Positions 49,900 through 58,756 are shown, counted from the stretch's first letter. The stretch is DNA of 64,000 bases from Elusimicrobia bacterium GWA2_61_42 (GCA_001799615.1 MGTU01000009.1:64576-128575); one strand, 5' to 3'. A program made the numbers and translations. The notes: generated from the sequence alone by a model not told the origin.

Positions 49900-50031
49900 T
49901 AACGATAATAGCAACCCCGGAACGAAAGGCCGGGGGCGCAAAGCCGCGGGGCTAAAGAGACCAAGTGTCTATACGCCAGACGGGCTGCCGAACGATCAGT
50001 GTTGGTCTCTTGCCGGCTAGGCTACCGAATA
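49900..50031 (+). promoter_or_regulatory. GEMM-I (cyclic dinucleotide) riboswitch aptamer
   Basis: The first stem CCCCGG (49915-49920) / CCGGGG (49930-49935) is capped by a C-GAAA-G tetraloop; GCAAAGCC (49938-49945) is the most conserved GEMM word. The second stem starts GC-TAA-AGAGACCAA (49951-49964) and closes with TTGGTCTCT-T-GC (50002-50012), a tetraloop-receptor-like arrangement, and ends with GGCTACCGA (50020-50028). The 37-nt insert at the tip contains GGGCTGCCGAACGAT, which resembles the 3' motif again. The base aligned with Vc2 position 20 reads A, which would favour cGAMP over c-di-GMP, but a 1-nt ambiguity leaves this open. The rest of the 49770-50094 gap carries promoters for both divergent genes. 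Confidence 0.9.
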
Positions 50032-50080
50032 AGTGAGTCTATTGTATATATAGGCTTTCACTATTCGGTATTTTTATTCT
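50023..50080 (+). terminator. Riboswitch expression-platform terminator
   Basis: TACCGAATAAGTGA (50023-50036) pairs with TCACTATTCGGTA (50058-50070) with one bulged A, followed by TTTTTATT. The left arm reuses the last aptamer bases (TACCGA), so aptamer and terminator should exclude each other: ligand binding would turn the downstream gene ON. Confidence 0.88.
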
Positions 50081-50094
50081 AAAAAGGGGACCTT

Positions 50095-52266
50095 ATGATC
50101 GGCGCAGCGGCGAAAAACTTCCTGGTGGCGGCAGCGATGCTGCTGGCCCCCCGCGCCTACGCCCAGTTCCAGGCCACCACCCCGCTGCCCCAGGCCCTGC
50201 TCTCCCACACCGCGGTAACCCTTAACGGCCGCATCTACGTGGCCGGCGGCATAAGCGATGCCGGCAGCGTTACCGGCGGCTCCGGTTATATCAACAACAT
50301 CTATTACTGCGCCGACATGAATCCCGACGGCACCCTGGGCGCCTGGAAGGCCGCCAGCCCCATGCCCGAGTTCCTGGGCCTGGGCATGCACGCGGCGGCC
50401 TCTTATAACGGCCGGCTCTATGTTCTGGGCGGCACCAACCTTTTAGGCCCGCGCAACGTGGCGTATTTCTCCGCGGTCAACGCGGACGGCACCCTCACCG
50501 GCTGGCAGCCGACCACCCCCATGCCGCAGAAAGTGGCGGCCCACGCCGCGGCGATCTACGGCGGCAGGCTGTATGTGACCGGCGGCAGCGTGCGCAATAC
50601 CGGGGCTACCGCCCTGACCTATTCCGCCCCTATCAACGCCGACGGCGCCCTGGGCGAGTGGCGTTACGAGACGCCTCTGCCTTCCACGCTGTTCGGCCAT
50701 AAGTCCTTTACCCGCGCGGGCAAGCTTTTTGTGCTGGGCGGCTCGGCCGCGCCCAGGATGTACGGCGAGGAAGGCCTTCCCGCCGGCGCTATCTCCTCCA
50801 TGGTTTACGGAGCGGCTATCAACGCCGACGGCACGCTGGGCGCCTGGGCGGCGCAGCCGGCCATGCCGGCGCAGCTGGCCCTGTTCGCGCTGGTGGACAC
50901 GGAGAAGAGCGTCTACCTGCTGGGCGGTTTCGACGGGGGCGTGGTGAACTCGGTTTACTTCTCGCCTATTTCCGCCGACGGCGCCCTGGGCGACTGGCAG
51001 GCGCTGCAGGCCCTGCCGCAGAACCTGCTTTCGCTGGCGGCCGTGGCTACCCCGGACTACCTCTATTCCCTGGGCGGCGGGCTGGCCTACATCGAAACCC
51101 CCGTCAACTCCATCTACTTCGCCAAGCTCAAGGCCGAGCCCCGGGCTTTCGTTAAGCTGAATCCTTCTTCTATTAATAAGGGGGCCAACGGCAAATGGGT
51201 GACCGTCATTATAGGCCTGCCGGAAGCCGACGCCGCCGCGGTGGTTCCGGCCAGCGTTAAGATCTCGGCTATTAACGGCCAGGCCATCGCCCCCATACTG
51301 CCGGACCCGAAATGGACCGCCAGCCTGCATAGCGGGGACAGCGCGGATTTCTCCGGCATGGCCGGCGTCAGCTACTTAATGCTGAAGTTCGGCCGGCAGG
51401 AAGTGGCGCAGGTGATCCCCGAAGGCGAGTTCTCCGTTAAAGTGGAGGGCCTGCTGGCGGACGGCAGGGCCTTCAGCGGCGAGAGCATGAACCGCGGCCT
51501 CTCCAGCAAGAAACTGTTCTCCGCGCTGATGGAAGCGCGCGCCGGCGAACGCAAAGGCGCCGGCGGCGTTAAAGTGAATATCCCCAAAGGCGCTTTCAAA
51601 GGCAACGCGGACCTGCTGCTTACGGCGGCCCCCGAGGATACCGACGCCGTAGCGGCGCCGGAGAAAGAGAAGCGCTCGAAGGGCATGAAGACCCGCGGCC
51701 TGGCGGCGGCTTCGGAGTCTTTCGAATTCGGCCCGCACGGCGAAGCGTTCGCCAAGCCGGTCACGATCTCCCTGCCTTATAACGCGGCCGGCCTGCCCGC
51801 CGGCGCGGACGAGAACAACCTGAAGGTGGCGTACTGGAACCAGGCGGCCGGCGAGTGGGAGGTCCTGCCCTCCGTGGTTTCCAAGGCCGACAAACTGGTC
51901 AGCGCCGACGTAGCGCATTTCTCGGTTTACCAGGTGGTGTCCGAAGCCGTCCCGACGGCGGCGCCGCAGGCCTTCGCCCTGGGCGAGGTTTACGTGTTCC
52001 CCAACCCGGCCCTGGCCGGCGCCAGGCCCAAACTGCACATAGCGGCTTCCGCCGGTGATAAGGCCGCGGTTAAGGTTTACTCGGTTTCCGGCAGACTGGT
52101 CTATGAAACCAATTACGCGGGCGCGCCCGCGCCGGTGGCAGGCGCGCAGGCCTACGAGCTCGAGCTGGCCGGGGAATTTACCAGCGGGATCTATTATTAC
52201 CTGGCGGAGGTCAGCAGCGGGGCGGCCAAGCTTAAAAAATCCGGCAAGTTCGCGGTGGTAAGGTAA
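50095..52266 (+). CDS. Secreted kelch-repeat surface protein with sorting-like tail
   Basis: 723 aa. Signal peptide to about 24 (RAYAQ). Residues 25-345 hold six kelch-like blades, each with a variant of NADGTLGAW followed by a Pro-rich turn and a GGRLYVLGG-type strand. A ZU5/Ig-like stretch follows (VKVNIPKGAFKGNADLLLTA, about 485-600). The last 90 residues (VYVFPNPALAGARPKLHIAA, VKVYSVSGRLVYE, GIYYYLAEVSSG) resemble a type IX-type sorting domain. It is controlled by the riboswitch just upstream; AAAGGGG ribosome site. Probable adhesin or glycan-binding protein. Confidence 0.88.
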   Translation: MIGAAAKNFLVAAAMLLAPRAYAQFQATTPLPQALLSHTAVTLNGRIYVAGGISDAGSVTGGSGYINNIYYCADMNPDGTLGAWKAASPMPEFLGLGMHAAASYNGRLYVLGGTNLLGPRNVAYFSAVNADGTLTGWQPTTPMPQKVAAHAAAIYGGRLYVTGGSVRNTGATALTYSAPINADGALGEWRYETPLPSTLFGHKSFTRAGKLFVLGGSAAPRMYGEEGLPAGAISSMVYGAAINADGTLGAWAAQPAMPAQLALFALVDTEKSVYLLGGFDGGVVNSVYFSPISADGALGDWQALQALPQNLLSLAAVATPDYLYSLGGGLAYIETPVNSIYFAKLKAEPRAFVKLNPSSINKGANGKWVTVIIGLPEADAAAVVPASVKISAINGQAIAPILPDPKWTASLHSGDSADFSGMAGVSYLMLKFGRQEVAQVIPEGEFSVKVEGLLADGRAFSGESMNRGLSSKKLFSALMEARAGERKGAGGVKVNIPKGAFKGNADLLLTAAPEDTDAVAAPEKEKRSKGMKTRGLAAASESFEFGPHGEAFAKPVTISLPYNAAGLPAGADENNLKVAYWNQAAGEWEVLPSVVSKADKLVSADVAHFSVYQVVSEAVPTAAPQAFALGEVYVFPNPALAGARPKLHIAASAGDKAAVKVYSVSGRLVYETNYAGAPAPVAGAQAYELELAGEFTSGIYYYLAEVSSGAAKLKKSGKFAVVR

Positions 52267-52273
52267 AGGCATT

Positions 52274-53221
52274 ATGAAATTCCTGGACGGAGGGGCGAAA
52301 AAGGACGCGTTCAACAGCCTGATCTACTGGCTGTGCCGTCCTTACGTGCTGCTGCTCGCGGCGGCCTTCCTGCTTATGCCTTCCGTAAAACTGGTGCAGG
52401 CGCTGGAGAGCGGCGCCGATTTCCTTAACATAGGCGTCAGCGCCAGGGCCTCGGCGCTGGGCTCGGCCTATACGGCGCTGGCCGCCGGTTCCAACGCCAT
52501 CTATTACAACCCCGGGGGCCTGGGCCTGGCCAAGCGCGAGGTTTCCCTTATGCACTCGGCCTGGGCGCTGGACGGCAGCTACGATTTCGCCGCGGCGGCT
52601 TTCCCGGTGGCCGGCTTTACCGGCGCGGTGTCCTTCACCCGCCTGGACCACGGCGGCCTGGACGGCAGAGGGCCGGGGCGCGAAAGTTCGGGGGGTTTCT
52701 CCGCGGCCGACAAGGCGGTGGGGTTCGGCCTGGCGCGTACGGCCGGCGGCTTCAGCCTGGGCGTCGGGGCCAAATATCTTTCCAGCAGCATAGCCGGCTA
52801 CGAAGCTTCCTCCATGGCTTTCGACGTGGGCGCCGTGCAGAAACTGAACAACGCGCCGGTCACGCTGGGCCTCTCCGTGCGCAATATGGGGCGCGGCCTC
52901 AAATTCATAGATAAGCGCGAGTCGCTGCCCCTCACGGTAAGCGCGGGCGCCGCCGTGGCGGTGCTTTCTTCTATAAGCCTGGCGGCCGAGGTCAGCCGCC
53001 TGATGTACGACCGCCGCACCTCTTTTGCCGTCGGCACGGAGTACGGCCTTACCGGCAACCTGGCGCTGCGCGGCGGCTACGCGGCCGGCAGCGATGGCGC
53101 GCCCGGGGCTATGACCGGCGGCGTCGGCTTCAGCGCCGGCTCCATGAAGATCGACTACTCCTTCAGCCCCTTCGGTGAAATGGATACCACCAAGAAATTC
53201 AGTCTTTCCATGTCCTTCTAA
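52274..53221 (+). CDS. PorV/PorQ-family outer membrane protein
   Basis: 315 aa. N-terminal signal-like segment (about 22-42), then GADFLNIGVSARASALGSAY, AIYYNPGGLG and alternating barrel strands ending in KFSLSMSF, the UPF0164/PorV signature. Seven nt after the kelch gene, so cotranscribed and under the same riboswitch. Expected to shuttle or assemble the surface protein at the outer membrane. Confidence 0.9.
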   Translation: MKFLDGGAKKDAFNSLIYWLCRPYVLLLAAAFLLMPSVKLVQALESGADFLNIGVSARASALGSAYTALAAGSNAIYYNPGGLGLAKREVSLMHSAWALDGSYDFAAAAFPVAGFTGAVSFTRLDHGGLDGRGPGRESSGGFSAADKAVGFGLARTAGGFSLGVGAKYLSSSIAGYEASSMAFDVGAVQKLNNAPVTLGLSVRNMGRGLKFIDKRESLPLTVSAGAAVAVLSSISLAAEVSRLMYDRRTSFAVGTEYGLTGNLALRGGYAAGSDGAPGAMTGGVGFSAGSMKIDYSFSPFGEMDTTKKFSLSMSF

Positions 53222-53234
53222 ATAAACGACTGCG

Positions 53235-53257
53235 CCGTCCCTGGGGACGGTATTTTT
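53235..53257 (+). terminator. Intrinsic terminator of the kelch/PorV operon
   Basis: CCGTCCC - TG - GGGACGG followed by TATTTTTA. Confidence 0.85.
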
Positions 53258-53286
53258 ATGCCTTGGCGCGGCGCGCGGGCCGGGGG

Positions 53287-53310
53287 CCCGTATTTAGTAA
53301 AATATACGGG
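53287..53310. promoter_or_regulatory. Palindrome over a -10 box, possible operator
   Basis: CCCGTAT (53287-53293) and ATACGGG (53304-53310) frame a TAAAAT box (53298-53303) in front of the exporter-type gene at 53356. A symmetric site on the core promoter is what a repressor would use; no regulator gene is adjacent. Confidence 0.5.
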
Positions 53311-53355
53311 ATAAACAAATACGGCGGCGAGGCCGCCTGAAGCTTGATTTTCCTT

Positions 53356-54942
53356 ATGCCAAAGATCCTGTTAACCGTAACTCTGTGCTTTTTTTGCGCT
53401 CTTCCCGCGTTTTCCGCGGATAAAGCCGCCGAGCCGCCGGTAAAAATCTCATCAGGCGCGGTTAAGTCTCCCGCCGCGCCCGGCACTTACGATTACGGCA
53501 TGGAGCAGCGCCGGAGCGGCGACTACGCCGGGGCGAAAGAGACTTTCCTGCGGCTGCTGGCGCAGAACCCGGGCGGCGCCGGCGCGCTGGAGGGGCTGGG
53601 GCTGGCCTGCCTGTCGCTGGGCCAATACGAAGAAGCCGCCGTTTACCTGGACCAGTGGAACGCCAAAAGCCCCGGCAGCCAGTATGTCCTTGGCCTGCTG
53701 GCCCGCGCCCGCAACGGCATGAACGACTATAAGGGCGCCCTGAGCGCCTACGCGGAGCTGGCGGCGCTGGACCCGCGCAACTGCGCCGCCCGGCAGCGCG
53801 TCGATTCCCTGGCCGAGCGCGCCGGGGCGGCCGTCTTCCCCAAGGCGCGCGCCTACCGCTCCGTCTCGCTTGAAAGCCTGGCCACCGCCAACCCGCAGCG
53901 CATCATCTACGAGGGCTCCTCGGCCGGGGCCCGCTTCCGGACGCCGCTGAAGGGCGGGCTGGATATTTTCGGCGGCGCCGAGTTGCGCACCGACGCGCAG
54001 CGCAACGCCGGGCGCAACTTCACCTATTTCGAGATCCAGGAGCAGGCCTACGCCGCCGGCCTCTCGGGCCGCTACGGCGGGGAACTGCTCTGGGAAGGCG
54101 AGTACGGGCAGTCCTTGTTCTCGGACATTTCTTCCGCGGGCGGCGGTCAGCTCTCTATGGGGCGCGTCAGGGCGGCCCTGCGCAGGCGCTCTACCACGCT
54201 GGAACTGGCCAGCCAGCCCCGGCTGGTCCGCACCTCCGGCGGCACGCACCTTTACCGCATCCCGCGGGAGAGCTCGGTGCGCGCCGAAACCGCCGGGCCG
54301 CTGCTCGGCTGGGATTGGACGGCCAGGGGCGGGCTCAGCGCCCTGGCGGGCGGGACCGCGCTGGGGACTTTCGGCCTGCGCGGCCTGAAGGATCACGGGG
54401 TTTACGGCTTTTCTGCCGGCTATTCCCACGGCCAGCAGGAGTTCTACAGCGCGGCCGCCTCGGGCCGACTGCGCTACGTGCATGCCGACCGCTTCAGCGC
54501 CGGCGTCAGCAGGGGAGAGCAGGAAGTATATCGGGCCGGGGCTTCGCTGGGGCGCTCCTTTTTCTCGGACGGCAACCGCCTTTCCGAGGCGGACGGCTAC
54601 CTGACGGCCTGGCTGCCCTGGCAGAAAGAGTTCTGGGGCGGCTACAGGTTCGCCCACCTGAATTTTACCAGGGGGCTGGACGGCTACGACACCCTGGACG
54701 AGACCGGCCATTGGCTTAGCGCCGGATGGCGCCGCTGCGCCGGCTACAACTGGTCGGCGGACGCCGGCTACGAACACGGCTACGTTACCGACAAGCTGAT
54801 GTCCTACCACGCCGACATCTATACCGCCGGAGCGGAGTGGTATTCCGGCCGCGGTTCGGTGCGGCTGCAGGGCCGCCGCCGCACGACAGGCGGCCGCGGC
54901 CATTCCTGGTCGGCCGGCCTGCAGGCCCGGATAAACTTCTGA
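53356..54942 (+). CDS. TPR plus outer-membrane beta-barrel protein (YaiO/PgaA-like)
   Basis: 528 aa from the ATG at 53356; a TTG at 53344 is less likely. Signal peptide to AFSAD. TPRs at about 45-160 (YDYGMEQRRSGDYAGAKETF, AAVYLDQWNAKSPGSQYVLG), then about 330 residues of aromatic amphipathic strands ending RINF, as in outer-membrane barrels. The architecture, periplasmic TPR then barrel, is that of PgaA or PelB export porins and of YaiO proteins. Next gene overlaps by one base. Likely exports or modifies a polysaccharide. Confidence 0.8.
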   Translation: MPKILLTVTLCFFCALPAFSADKAAEPPVKISSGAVKSPAAPGTYDYGMEQRRSGDYAGAKETFLRLLAQNPGGAGALEGLGLACLSLGQYEEAAVYLDQWNAKSPGSQYVLGLLARARNGMNDYKGALSAYAELAALDPRNCAARQRVDSLAERAGAAVFPKARAYRSVSLESLATANPQRIIYEGSSAGARFRTPLKGGLDIFGGAELRTDAQRNAGRNFTYFEIQEQAYAAGLSGRYGGELLWEGEYGQSLFSDISSAGGGQLSMGRVRAALRRRSTTLELASQPRLVRTSGGTHLYRIPRESSVRAETAGPLLGWDWTARGGLSALAGGTALGTFGLRGLKDHGVYGFSAGYSHGQQEFYSAAASGRLRYVHADRFSAGVSRGEQEVYRAGASLGRSFFSDGNRLSEADGYLTAWLPWQKEFWGGYRFAHLNFTRGLDGYDTLDETGHWLSAGWRRCAGYNWSADAGYEHGYVTDKLMSYHADIYTAGAEWYSGRGSVRLQGRRRTTGGRGHSWSAGLQARINF

Positions 54943-55880
54943 TGAAACGCCTTGCCGCGGCGCTGCTGCTGGCATTGGCCCTGCGCGCCGCCGCTTCCGC
55001 CGCTCCCCGGGCCGTCTGGGTCTGGGAACCTGAGTCCTACGCCATGCTGAAGTCCGGGCGAGAGGCGGGCAAAGCTATAAAGCTGCTGGAAGAAAAGAAG
55101 ATAACCACCGTCTACCTTTACGCTGACGCCTATAAAGGCAGCAACCTCATAACCGCCAAGCCCAAACTGTACAGGAAACTGATACGCCGGCTGCGCAACC
55201 ACGGCATTCAAACCTACGCCTTGCTCGGCTCCTGGCACCTGAGCACGCAGGAATATGTGCTGCCTGAGCGCCGGGGTGAGGCCCTGGCCATGTTCCGGCG
55301 GGTCTTGGACTATAACGCAAAGGCCGAACCGGAGGCGCGTTTCGGGGGCGTGAATCTGGACATAGAACCGCACATGCTGGATGCCTGGAAAGACGGCAAG
55401 GACGGCCTGATGCTGAACTTCCTGGACCTGGGGCGCGAGTTGATGTCCCTGAAGGAAAAGGCCGGCGCGGACCTGAAAGTGGGCCCCGCCATCCCGTTCT
55501 GGCTGGACCGTATGGAGTTGGAGTGGAACGGCGTCAGCAAGCCCGTCAGCGAGCACGTGCTCGATATTTACGATTACGCCGCCCTTATGGATTACCGCAA
55601 CCGGGCCGAAGGCACGGACGGTATGATAGTACACGCAGCGTCCGAGCTGGATTATGCCTCGGCGCACGGCAAAGGTCTTGTTGTAGGGGTTGAGGTCACG
55701 CCGAACGAGCTAGGGAAGGTGACTTTTAGCGGCCTGTCGGAAGCCGCGATGGAAAGCGAGCTGGCCCTGGCCGAGGCGGAGTTCTCACGCAAACCTGCCT
55801 TTTCCGGTTTTGTCATACATCATTTCGAAAGCTACTTGGAGTGGCTGAAGAGGCAGGGGGAGAAGGCGGTGGAAAAATGA
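54942..55880 (+). CDS. Secreted TIM-barrel glycosidase-like protein
   Basis: 312 aa with signal peptide to ASAAP. Barrel-type strands: AVWVWEPESYAM, ITTVYLYADAYKGSN, IQTYALLGSWHLS, FGGVNLDIEPHMLDAW (an Asp and Glu at a strand end, as in GH18/GH114-type catalysis) and GLVVGVEVTPNE. No exact family is recognised. Overlaps the porin gene upstream and dgkA downstream. By position it resembles the hydrolase partner found in PNAG and Pel systems. Confidence 0.65.
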   Translation: MKRLAAALLLALALRAAASAAPRAVWVWEPESYAMLKSGREAGKAIKLLEEKKITTVYLYADAYKGSNLITAKPKLYRKLIRRLRNHGIQTYALLGSWHLSTQEYVLPERRGEALAMFRRVLDYNAKAEPEARFGGVNLDIEPHMLDAWKDGKDGLMLNFLDLGRELMSLKEKAGADLKVGPAIPFWLDRMELEWNGVSKPVSEHVLDIYDYAALMDYRNRAEGTDGMIVHAASELDYASAHGKGLVVGVEVTPNELGKVTFSGLSEAAMESELALAEAEFSRKPAFSGFVIHHFESYLEWLKRQGEKAVEK

Positions 55881-56230
55881 AAAAAAGAATGCTCAGTTTT
55901 AAATATGCGGGCCGCGGCGTCTGGTGGGCCTGCTCGGAACCCAACTTCCGCATCCATTTGGCGGCCGCCTCGGCGGCGGTCTTCCTCGGGTTCTGGCTGG
56001 GGCTCTCCGCCATGGAATGGTGCGCCGTCCTGCTGTGCTTTTCGGCAGTGATGTCGGCCGAGGCGCTCAACAGCGCCGTGGAGAAACTGACAGACCTCGT
56101 CTCCCCCGGGCATCATGTCCTGGCCGGAAAGGCCAAGGACCTCGCGGCCGGCGCGGTGCTGATCTCGGCGGTGATGGCCGCCGTTGTCGGCTGTATTATT
56201 TTCCTTCCGAAGCTGGCTGCGCGGCTGTAG
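55877..56230 (+). CDS. dgkA: DgkA-type diacylglycerol/undecaprenol kinase
   Basis: 117 aa from 55877, where ATGA overlaps the previous stop. FKYAGRGVWWACSEPNFRIH, then AEALNSAVEKLTDLV with the catalytic Glu and GKAKDLAAGAVLI with the ATP-site Asp, and three TM helices. Phosphorylates a membrane lipid alcohol; in a polysaccharide locus, undecaprenol recycling is a sensible role. Its 3' end overlaps that of the convergent phosphatase gene by 35 nt. Confidence 0.93.
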   Translation: MKKRMLSFKYAGRGVWWACSEPNFRIHLAAASAAVFLGFWLGLSAMEWCAVLLCFSAVMSAEALNSAVEKLTDLVSPGHHVLAGKAKDLAAGAVLISAVMAAVVGCIIFLPKLAARL

Positions 56231-57341
56231 CGGCGGCCGGGCCGCCCCTGTAGGCGGCTATGAAACCTAGTGAATCCGCGGTGTGCGCCAGGAAGGCGTG
56301 TATGACCACCGGTTTTTCCAGCGCGCGGATCTCCCGCAGCGCCTTCGCCCTGCCTGTCGCGTCCAGTTTCTTCCACGGATAGTTGACTATCTTGAGGCCG
56401 TATTTGCCGGCTATGGCTTCCTCTTTCTTTATCCAGGGGAGGTCGTCCGGATTGTCCGGGTTCAGCAGCGAGGCCACGGATTTTACCGTGCCGTTGAGAA
56501 TGTAGGCGAAGTATTCCTCGTCGGTGGGATATGGCGTGAAGAAGACGTCTTTGCGCAGTACGGTTATCGCTCCCCGCTCTAATTTCTTAATATCGTTGAG
56601 CGTCCTGACATCGGCCGGGCCCAGTGATTTTAGGCGTGCGCCGCCCGATACCGAGGAGAGCATCGTCTTGAACACGTTTACCCTGTCTTTGCCGAGGTAG
56701 CAGTGCACGTAGTATTTGCCCGGGCCCCTGCGCTCTATCTCCTTGAGGCGCGCCTTTACGTGGTCGTTGGAAGAGACCCACGGCAGCATGGGAATGTGTA
56801 TTATCTCCATGCCGATTTCTTTTGCCGCACCCTTTTCCCTGGCAAGCAGCACCGGTTCAAAAGGCATTACCGCCGGGCTTAACAGCGATATCACCGCCGT
56901 GTATCCCTCCGCTTTGAGTCCCGCCAGGCGGTCTTCCTCGGGGTAAGGACCGAAGACGAACTCCGACCAGGAAAAAACCTCTGCCGCGCTCTGCGGGGTA
57001 GAGTTCGTCATCAGCTTGGGGTTCAGCCACAAAGCCAGCGCCGTCAGGAACAGCGCCAGCGAGGCGGCCGGCAGGCCCCAACGCCCGGCCGGCCCGGAGG
57101 CGGATTCCGTTTTCCGGGTAAGGGCCGCGGCGAGCAGCAGGGAAACGGCGGCCAGCGCGCCGATCAAAGAGAAGACGGCCAGCTTTTCGGCGCTTTCGCT
57201 CCACCCGGCCGACCTGGCGTAGCCCGTAGCCCAGCGCACCGGGCCCGTCAGCGTCAGCGTGCCCAGGAAGAAGCCGCCGAGCAGCCAGTGCCAGAGGAAA
57301 AGGGCTATACGGCGGGGGGAAAGAAATAATTCTTTTATCAT
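56196..57341 (-). CDS. Membrane protein with tandem dual-specificity phosphatase-like domains
   Basis: 381 aa. Three TM helices at about 12-32, 55-74 and 92-106. Phosphatase domain 1 (125-255) has the complete HCX5R loop: H213 C214 YLGKD R220. Domain 2 (265-370) repeats the layout (FFTPYPTDEEYF parallels FVFGPYPEEDRL; SLLNP parallels SLLSP), but the loop reads HAFLAHT with Ala349 in place of the Cys, so it is a pseudophosphatase. Start overlaps the GT2 stop (ATGA). Last gene of the CheY operon. Confidence 0.85.
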   Translation of the reverse strand: MIKELFLSPRRIALFLWHWLLGGFFLGTLTLTGPVRWATGYARSAGWSESAEKLAVFSLIGALAAVSLLLAAALTRKTESASGPAGRWGLPAASLALFLTALALWLNPKLMTNSTPQSAAEVFSWSEFVFGPYPEEDRLAGLKAEGYTAVISLLSPAVMPFEPVLLAREKGAAKEIGMEIIHIPMLPWVSSNDHVKARLKEIERRGPGKYYVHCYLGKDRVNVFKTMLSSVSGGARLKSLGPADVRTLNDIKKLERGAITVLRKDVFFTPYPTDEEYFAYILNGTVKSVASLLNPDNPDDLPWIKKEEAIAGKYGLKIVNYPWKKLDATGRAKALREIRALEKPVVIHAFLAHTADSLGFIAAYRGGPAAATAAQPASEGK

Positions 57342-58756
57342 AAAGCGCTGCCTTTATTCCCGAAGCCCCGGCGGTCCTGCGTGCCCCAGCCCTTCTTCCT
57401 GAACTCCAGCGTGGCCCTGAGACGCTCCAGCAGCATGATCTGCCGGTAGCCGAAGAATTCCATGGCGGACATAACGCAGAGGCGCAGGATATCGGAGGTC
57501 TTCTTGTAGCGGCGGAAATTGTAGATGTCCAGGAAGACGGCGCCGATGTTGATGGAGATGCCCCAGAAAACGGCCAGCAGCACCAGCATGATGAAGAACT
57601 GCGTGTTGAGCATTTTAAAATACCACAGTATCGGTATGGCGATGTACCCGAAAAGTTCGATCAGCGGCCCCAGGAACTCGACGAACACGAAGTAGGAGAT
57701 GCCTATCAGGCTGGTGGCGCCGTACTTGCGGTTGAGGATCATCACCCTGTTGGCCAGCAGCGCGTCTATCATGCCGCGGTGCCAGCGGTTGCGCTGTTTG
57801 AGCAGCATTTTCATGCTGTACGGGGCCTGCGTCCAGCAGACCGGGTCCGGCACGAACAGGATCTTGTAGGCGATCTTGTTGTCGCGGCAGTGGCGGTGCA
57901 GGCGCATCACCAGGTCCATATCCTCGCCCACCGTCTTGCGGTAGCCGTTGACCGCCACCACCACATCCTTGCGGAACACGCCGAAGGCGCCGGAGATGAT
58001 CAGCAGGCTTTTAAGCGCGTTCCAGCCCGTCCGGCCGGAGAGAAAAGCCCGCGTGTATTCCAGTACCTGCAGCGTTTCCAGCGTGGAGGCGGGCAGGCCT
58101 ATTTCCGTTACCGCCCCGTCCTTCACGGTGCAGCCGTTCATGATGCGGATGATGCCGCCCGTGGCTATGAGCTCGTCGTCTTCCAGGAACAGCTTGGAGG
58201 ATTTAAGCAGGGCGTCCGGCTCAAGCAGCGAGTCCGCGTCTATCGAGCAGAAAATGGGGTAGACGGAGACGTTTATCCCGGCGTTTATGGCGTCTGCTTT
58301 GCCGCCGTTCTCCTTGTCCACCACGACAAGGTTGGGGTAAACGGCGGACCTGTAGACTCCCCGGATGGCTTCGTTGGGAACCTGCAGCCGTACGGGCTTA
58401 TTGGAGGGAACGAGCTTGAATTCGCGGTCCAGCGTCGCCAGCGTGTCGTCGGTCGAGCCGTCGTTGACCACTATTATCTCGAACTCGGGGTAATGCAGGT
58501 TCAGGAGGGCTTTTACGCTTTGCGCTATGACGGCAGCTTCGTTGCGGGCCGGGACTATTACCGAGACCGGCTTGTAGTAGAACTCGCTGGCCAGCTGGCG
58601 GCGGGCTACCCGCGCGGTGGTGAGATAGGCGTGCCGCACTATGTCGCGCAGCGCGAAAAGAATAAGCAGCGTGTAGGTGCTGTTCACCACCAGGAAATAC
58701 AGGAAAACCAGGTATTGGGAGGCGTGCACGGCCAGCCAGATGAGGAAGACCGTCAT
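57338..58756 (-). CDS. Processive family 2 glycosyltransferase (membrane)
   Basis: 472 aa. N-terminal TM pair (about 5-40). The GT-A domain has SVIVPARNEAAVIAQS, IIVVNDGSTDDT, FCSIDADSLLEPDALL, GEDMDLVMRLHRH and QRNRWHRGMIDALL: the D, DxD, ED and Q(R)xRW set of cellulose-, hyaluronan- and PNAG-type synthases. Four C-terminal TM helices form the channel. No PilZ domain. Start overlaps the HEAT gene stop. It should make a linear exopolysaccharide at the inner membrane. Confidence 0.93.
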   Translation of the reverse strand: MTVFLIWLAVHASQYLVFLYFLVVNSTYTLLILFALRDIVRHAYLTTARVARRQLASEFYYKPVSVIVPARNEAAVIAQSVKALLNLHYPEFEIIVVNDGSTDDTLATLDREFKLVPSNKPVRLQVPNEAIRGVYRSAVYPNLVVVDKENGGKADAINAGINVSVYPIFCSIDADSLLEPDALLKSSKLFLEDDELIATGGIIRIMNGCTVKDGAVTEIGLPASTLETLQVLEYTRAFLSGRTGWNALKSLLIISGAFGVFRKDVVVAVNGYRKTVGEDMDLVMRLHRHCRDNKIAYKILFVPDPVCWTQAPYSMKMLLKQRNRWHRGMIDALLANRVMILNRKYGATSLIGISYFVFVEFLGPLIELFGYIAIPILWYFKMLNTQFFIMLVLLAVFWGISINIGAVFLDIYNFRRYKKTSDILRLCVMSAMEFFGYRQIMLLERLRATLEFRKKGWGTQDRRGFGNKGSAL

